This document shows, one piece after another, positions 60,890 through 64,000 of a stretch of DNA of 64,000 nt. The DNA is from Pleomorphomonas sp. PLEO (GTDB lineage: Bacteria; Pseudomonadota; Alphaproteobacteria; Rhizobiales; Pleomorphomonadaceae), in NCBI RefSeq assembly GCF_041320595.1, contig NZ_CP166625.1, positions 4,152,001 to 4,216,000 on the forward strand, given 5' to 3'. How positions within the stretch are numbered: the first letter of the stretch is position 1; every line of letters starts with the position of its first letter. The position numbers and the translations under genes are program-made. The notes below the pieces were generated by a model, which was given only the letters and a program-made list of their open reading frames with translations, searched no databases and was not told the DNA's origin.

Positions 60890-61801
60890 ATGCCGTCCGA
60901 TCCAACGTCCCCCTCCCCCGGCCTCGACGCCGCCGCAGCTCTGCTCGACTGGTATGCGGCGATGGGTGTCGACGTGACGCTCGCCGACGCGCCGCTCGAT
61001 CGGTTCGAGGAAAGCGCCAAGGCGAAAGCGAGGGCGGAAAGCCAGATCGCCCAGCGGCAGTCGCCGCAGCCAGAAGGCCGGCGACCGGTTCCGGCGCTTG
61101 AACTCCCCTCGCAAGGGGCGACAGTCCGTCCGATCATCGCGGCGGGCCAGACGGCGCAGGTGCCGACCGAAGCCACTGTGATGCAGGCGCGGGCGGCCGC
61201 CCAATCGGCGAAGACGCTCGACGAACTCAAGGCGCTGATCCAGGCGTTCGATGGCTGCAATCTCAAGCTCACCGCCAAGAACACCGTGTTCGCCGACGGT
61301 AACCCGGCGGCAAAGCTGATGCTGATTGGCGAAGCTCCCGGCCGCGACGAGGACATCGAAGGGCTGCCCTTTGTCGGCCGTTCCGGTCAATTGCTCGATC
61401 GCATGCTGAATGCCATTGGGTACGGCCGCAGCCAAAACGCCTACATCGCCAATGTCATCTACTGGCGCCCGCCGGGCAACCGCGACCCTTCCGACGTGGA
61501 GATCGCCATCTGCCGACCATTCATCCTGAGGCAGATCGAGCTGATCAACCCGCAGCTGATCGTATTTCTCGGTGCACAGCCGGCCAAGGCGCTGCTCGGC
61601 GGCGAAGCCGTCAAGCAGGGTATCAACAGGCTGCGCGGCCGTTGGTGCGAGCTGGAAATCGGCGACAAACGTTTCAAGGCGCTGCCAACCTTCCACCCGG
61701 CCTATCTCCTGAGAACCCCGATCAAGAAGCGCGAGGCTTGGCGGGATTTTCTGACGGCCAAGGTGTTTCTCGAAAATGGCGGCATGCTGCCACCGGCTTG
61801 A
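60890..61801 (+). CDS. Uracil-DNA glycosylase, family 4-like
   Basis: The product has 303 residues. A long Ala/Gln/Pro-rich N-terminal part (1-100) precedes the UDG domain. Motif 1 is [20 protein letters not shown] (147-166), then [30 protein letters not shown] comes next, and motif 2 is [11 protein letters not shown]. Family 4 enzymes carry a [4Fe-4S] cluster with an N-terminal C-x2-C; here only one Cys (FDGC, C123) is seen at that place, so the cluster may be altered or absent. It removes uracil from DNA. A terminator hairpin follows at 61812. Confidence 0.92.
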   Translation: MPSDPTSPSPGLDAAAALLDWYAAMGVDVTLADAPLDRFEESAKAKARAESQIAQRQSPQPEGRRPVPALELPSQGATVRPIIAAGQTAQVPTEATVMQARAAAQSAKTLDELKALIQAFDGCNLKLTAKNTVFADGNPAAKLMLIGEAPGRDEDIEGLPFVGRSGQLLDRMLNAIGYGRSQNAYIANVIYWRPPGNRDPSDVEIAICRPFILRQIELINPQLIVFLGAQPAKALLGGEAVKQGINRLRGRWCELEIGDKRFKALPTFHPAYLLRTPIKKREAWRDFLTAKVFLENGGMLPPA

Positions 61802-61811
61802 TAACAAGCAG

Positions 61812-61850
61812 AAGGCGGCAACCCTGTGGGGTCACCGCCTTTGAATTTTA
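61812..61850 (+). terminator. Terminator-like hairpin after the uracil-DNA glycosylase gene
   Basis: AAGGCGG (61812-61818) and CCGCCTT (61835-61841) pair, with an inner CCC/GGG extension, followed by TGAATTTT. It lies between convergent genes and can act in both directions. Confidence 0.75.
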
Positions 61851-61867
61851 TCGGCTCGATGCCGAAA

Positions 61868-62422
61868 TCAGTTCAGCAGCTTACCGGCCACCGACGCGAC
61901 GCGGGCACCATAGGACCGGGCCGTTTCCAGATCGCCAGAGGGAACCTCATCGGTGCCGGCGTCCGACGGCGTCGAGACCAACAGCCCGACGGAACCACCG
62001 AGGTTATTGACGTCACTGCGGGTCGACGCCTTGGTGTTGGCCGGCGCTAGGCCGAGACTCACCCAGATACCGCCGTGCTGAGAAGCCAGCGTCTGCAGGC
62101 CGATGAGCGTAACCTGCTTGTCGCCGTTGAGGCTGGCGGAATTGGTGAAGCCGCCGAACACCTTGTCCTGCCACTTGCGGGTAAACCAGGCCTTCGAGGT
62201 GGCGTCGGCAAACTTCTTGAACTGCCAGCTCGAGTTGCCCATGTAGGTCGGCGTGCCGAAGATGATGGCGTCGGCTTCGTCCAGCTTGGCCCAGCCCGCT
62301 TCGCTGACATTGCCTTCGGCGTCGATGGGGACCAGATCGGCGCTAGCGCCGGCGGCGACTTCCTTGGCGACCACTTCCGTATGCCCATAACCAGAATGAT
62401 AAACGATCGCGACCTTAGCCAT
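61868..62422 (-). CDS. NAD(P)H:quinone oxidoreductase, WrbA/flavodoxin family
   Basis: The product has 184 residues from the ATG at 62422. It is a flavodoxin fold with FMN phosphate loop VYHSGYGHTEVVAKEV, then AIIFGTPTYMGNSSWQFKKF and a third FMN loop (FGGFTNSASLNGDKQVTLIG). WrbA-like enzymes reduce quinones by two electrons and avoid semiquinone radicals. It is slightly shorter than E. coli WrbA (198) and the ring region is altered, so the exact subfamily is open. It is monocistronic. Confidence 0.9.
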   Translation of the reverse strand: MAKVAIVYHSGYGHTEVVAKEVAAGASADLVPIDAEGNVSEAGWAKLDEADAIIFGTPTYMGNSSWQFKKFADATSKAWFTRKWQDKVFGGFTNSASLNGDKQVTLIGLQTLASQHGGIWVSLGLAPANTKASTRSDVNNLGGSVGLLVSTPSDAGTDEVPSGDLETARSYGARVASVAGKLLN

Positions 62423-62677
62423 TTGTGATCTATTCCTTTTGAGGGCAATGCCCCGCTTCGATGAGCGCCGTGATGCGGCGTTTAACTGGCAGCAACTCGG
62501 AGGGCCGTGATCGGTCCTTAGCAAAAGTGCTTAATCCGAATTGTGGTCATAGGAATAGTTTCGCGAGGTGACGGCTTCAAGAAAAGCCATTCCGCACCGC
62601 GGTCAACATACTGTCAACTGATAGTGAACAGAAGTCCCGACGCGCCATCGGTCGGCGTCGCGTCGATGAAACAGAGA

Positions 62678-63064
62678 GAATTCGCCAGTCGGTCTGTAAG
62701 CCGGGTTCTGTGAGCGGTTTCCCGCCCGACGACCATTCATCTGGGGCGGCCGTTGCCGGACGCCTCGTGCAACCAACCCGGACGACTGGCCCGGAAACGG
62801 GCTGGGCTTTCGCCCGCGTCATCCCTATTCGGTCTTGCTCCCGGTGGGGTTTACCATGCCGGTCCCGTTGCCGGTCCCGCGGTGGTCTCTTACACCACCT
62901 TTTCACCCTTACCCCGGCGCACCGGGGCGGTTCGATCTCTGTGGCACTTTCCCTAAGGTCGCCCTCGCCGGGCGTTACCCGGCACCGTGTTTCCGTGGAG
63001 CCCGGACTTTCCTCCCGGACGGGCTTTCGCCACTTGTCCGCGCGGTCGTCCAACCGACTGGCGC
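62678..63064 (-). ncRNA. rnpB: RNase P RNA (type A)
   Basis: On the minus strand the 5' end GCGCCAGTCGG pairs with CCGACTGGCG at the 3' end to make P1. The universal core GAGGAAAGTCCGGGCTCC lies near the 5' end, and the other half ACAGAACCCGGCTTACAGACC is near the 3' end, with further core segments AGGGTGAAAAGG and GGTAAACCCCACC. The length of about 387 bases fits type A RNA. It is the catalytic subunit that removes 5' leaders from tRNA precursors. Ends are accurate to a few bases. Several open frames cross this region on both strands and should not be called genes. Confidence 0.97.
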
Positions 63065-63111
63065 AAGCCGTGTTGCACGCCCCCGCCGGAAGGTCAAGGT
63101 GCGAGCTATCA

Positions 63112-63156
63112 CCCGCCGGCGATTGCTTGGCTCTATCGGCCTCAATCGCCGGCGGG
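63112..63156 (-). terminator. Perfect 14-bp hairpin between lytic transglycosylase and rnpB
   Basis: CCCGCCGGCGATTG (63112-63125) and CAATCGCCGGCGGG (63143-63156) pair perfectly around a 17-base loop. It lies 88 bases after the transglycosylase stop and about 50 bases before rnpB. It is a likely terminator for the former; the rnpB promoter must be close by. Confidence 0.65.
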
Positions 63157-63243
63157 CCTCCGGCCCTTGGCTTTCGCTTCGCTTTCGTCTTTCGGCAGGC
63201 CGCGCACCCGAAAGACTTACTTCGCGCGGCGCCAAAGGCGGCT

Positions 63244-63843
63244 TCAGAGCGAGGCAACGTAGGTCGTCACTTCCGAGCAGTAAGCACGTGACGTGCGGTT
63301 CATGCGCGTTGCGCCATGCCCCGCATTGTAGCGAAGAACGGTACCGCAGGTATCGCCGCCGGCCAGCTTGTAGGCCCCGGCCAAATAGGCCATTCCCCAC
63401 TTAAGGTTGGTCTCGACGTCATAAAGCCCAGCGGTCGTGCCGGTGTAGCCAAGGGCGCGAGCGGTCTGCGGCTTGATCTGCATGAGGCCGATCTCGCCGT
63501 GACGGCCACGCGCCTTGGGATTGAATCGGCTCTCGTGGCGGATCACCGCCTCGGCCAACTCAGCCGGCAAACCGGCGGCCTTTGCGTGGGCGGCGATGCG
63601 GCCGCGAAGAGTGGAACCGGGACCGCCGTTCGGAGCGGAGGTGTCGAATTTCTCGGCTGTAACCGCGTGCGATCTGTTCTTCACGCCGAACAACAGTTCG
63701 AAAATACTATCCGGCTTTTCGGCGTCGTCGACAGGGATCGGAGCATCTGCCTTGGCGGACCGGGCAGTGTCTGCCATGGCGGGCACCATAAGAGTGCCTG
63801 TAAAAAGAAGCGTGGCGGTCACAAACGTTTTGATCGGGCTCAT
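63244..63843 (-). CDS. Lytic transglycosylase (SLT domain)
   Basis: The product has 199 residues from the ATG at 63843. The signal peptide MSPIKTFVTATLLFTGTLMV is cleaved near PAMA. After a 50-residue linker, the SLT domain shows catalytic Glu in VIRHESRFNPKARG (E104), then GEIGLMQIKPQTARALGYTG, VETNLKWGMAYLAGA and VLRYNAGHG. It cleaves peptidoglycan to 1,6-anhydro-muropeptides in the periplasm. The small size suggests a specialised or housekeeping remodelling role, not a secretion-system enzyme; no secretion genes are in sight. Confidence 0.92.
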   Translation of the reverse strand: MSPIKTFVTATLLFTGTLMVPAMADTARSAKADAPIPVDDAEKPDSIFELLFGVKNRSHAVTAEKFDTSAPNGGPGSTLRGRIAAHAKAAGLPAELAEAVIRHESRFNPKARGRHGEIGLMQIKPQTARALGYTGTTAGLYDVETNLKWGMAYLAGAYKLAGGDTCGTVLRYNAGHGATRMNRTSRAYCSEVTTYVASL

Positions 63844-64000
63844 GCGGTCTCGTTTCCATTGCCTCCCAGCGGGGCAAGGAACTGCCGGACGAATCGGGCC
63901 ATGCGGGGCCGTCAATGTGGCGCATGCCAGCCATGCGGCCGCGAAATCGTCCGCATCTTCGCCGCATTATTTGCGCAGCCAGCAAAGGATCAGGCCGTCG

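Noticed and set aside
62577-63404. Several open frames on both strands across 62577-63404
   Set aside because: The region up to 63064 is RNase P RNA with universal core motifs, and the rest holds a hairpin and the end of the transglycosylase gene.

Overview
The window reads as GC-rich alphaproteobacterial chromosome, most likely order Hyphomicrobiales (Rhizobiales). Pointers are the dense GC-rich coding on both strands, rhizobial-style polyol, peptide and nucleoside ABC operons, a DUF3563 microprotein, a GGAAC-N16-CGTT general-stress (EcfG-type) promoter, an RNase P RNA of bacterial type A, and an incomplete nitrogenase-like gene at the left edge. Genus cannot be fixed from the sequence alone; a diazotrophic or sulfur-scavenging relative of Pleomorphomonas would fit.

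Left part (1-17.7 kb) is the accessory zone. A nitrogenase component-1-like gene runs off the left edge. After it come a DUF3563 microprotein, two phage- or plasmid-like hypothetical genes, and a 1332-residue AT-richer gene that fuses a PD-(D/E)XK (Mrr-like) domain to a NACHT ATPase and a long helical tail. This last gene looks like a single-gene anti-phage NLR and ends next to tRNA-Gly(TCC). A GC-rich peptide-type ABC transporter operon with a PLP enzyme, an FMN protein and a GNAT acetyltransferase follow. Then comes a second AT-rich insert next to tRNA-Thr(TGT), encoding an exported HEXXH metalloprotease and an exported papain-like cysteine protease. After rlmB and tRNA-Tyr(GTA) comes a third accessory gene, an Mrr-type restriction endonuclease, followed by a decayed IS3-family transposase fragment.

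Middle part (17.7-49 kb) is mostly transport and regulation. It holds a LacI-controlled polyol/triose ABC operon ending in a DhaK-DhaL kinase, with twin palindromic operators between the regulator and the operon. Next are a BMP-type nucleoside/sugar ABC operon, an ECF sigma/anti-sigma/secreted-protein operon with a candidate autoregulated promoter, a phosphoribosyltransferase and an orphan Tat-exported peptide-binding protein. They are followed by moaA, an Lrp regulator, a membrane histidine kinase, a DUF2339 giant membrane protein, an XRE regulator and an MFS exporter. Then come mntP behind a yybP-ykoY manganese riboswitch, a beta-hydroxyacid dehydrogenase, a stress-type lipoprotein, and an amino-acid ABC operon that lacks its ATPase here.

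Right part (49-64 kb) is housekeeping: mobA, an Mrp-type Fe-S scaffold, an EamA transporter, an acrylyl-CoA-reductase-type MDR enzyme, a SleB-type cell wall hydrolase, glyS, an HD phosphohydrolase, a Nudix enzyme, a NarL-type regulator, ETF-ubiquinone oxidoreductase, a family-4-like uracil-DNA glycosylase, a WrbA-type quinone reductase, RNase P RNA (rnpB) and a lytic transglycosylase. Several operons carry strong intergenic hairpins placed where they could set different expression levels for binding protein versus permease, or transporter versus kinase.
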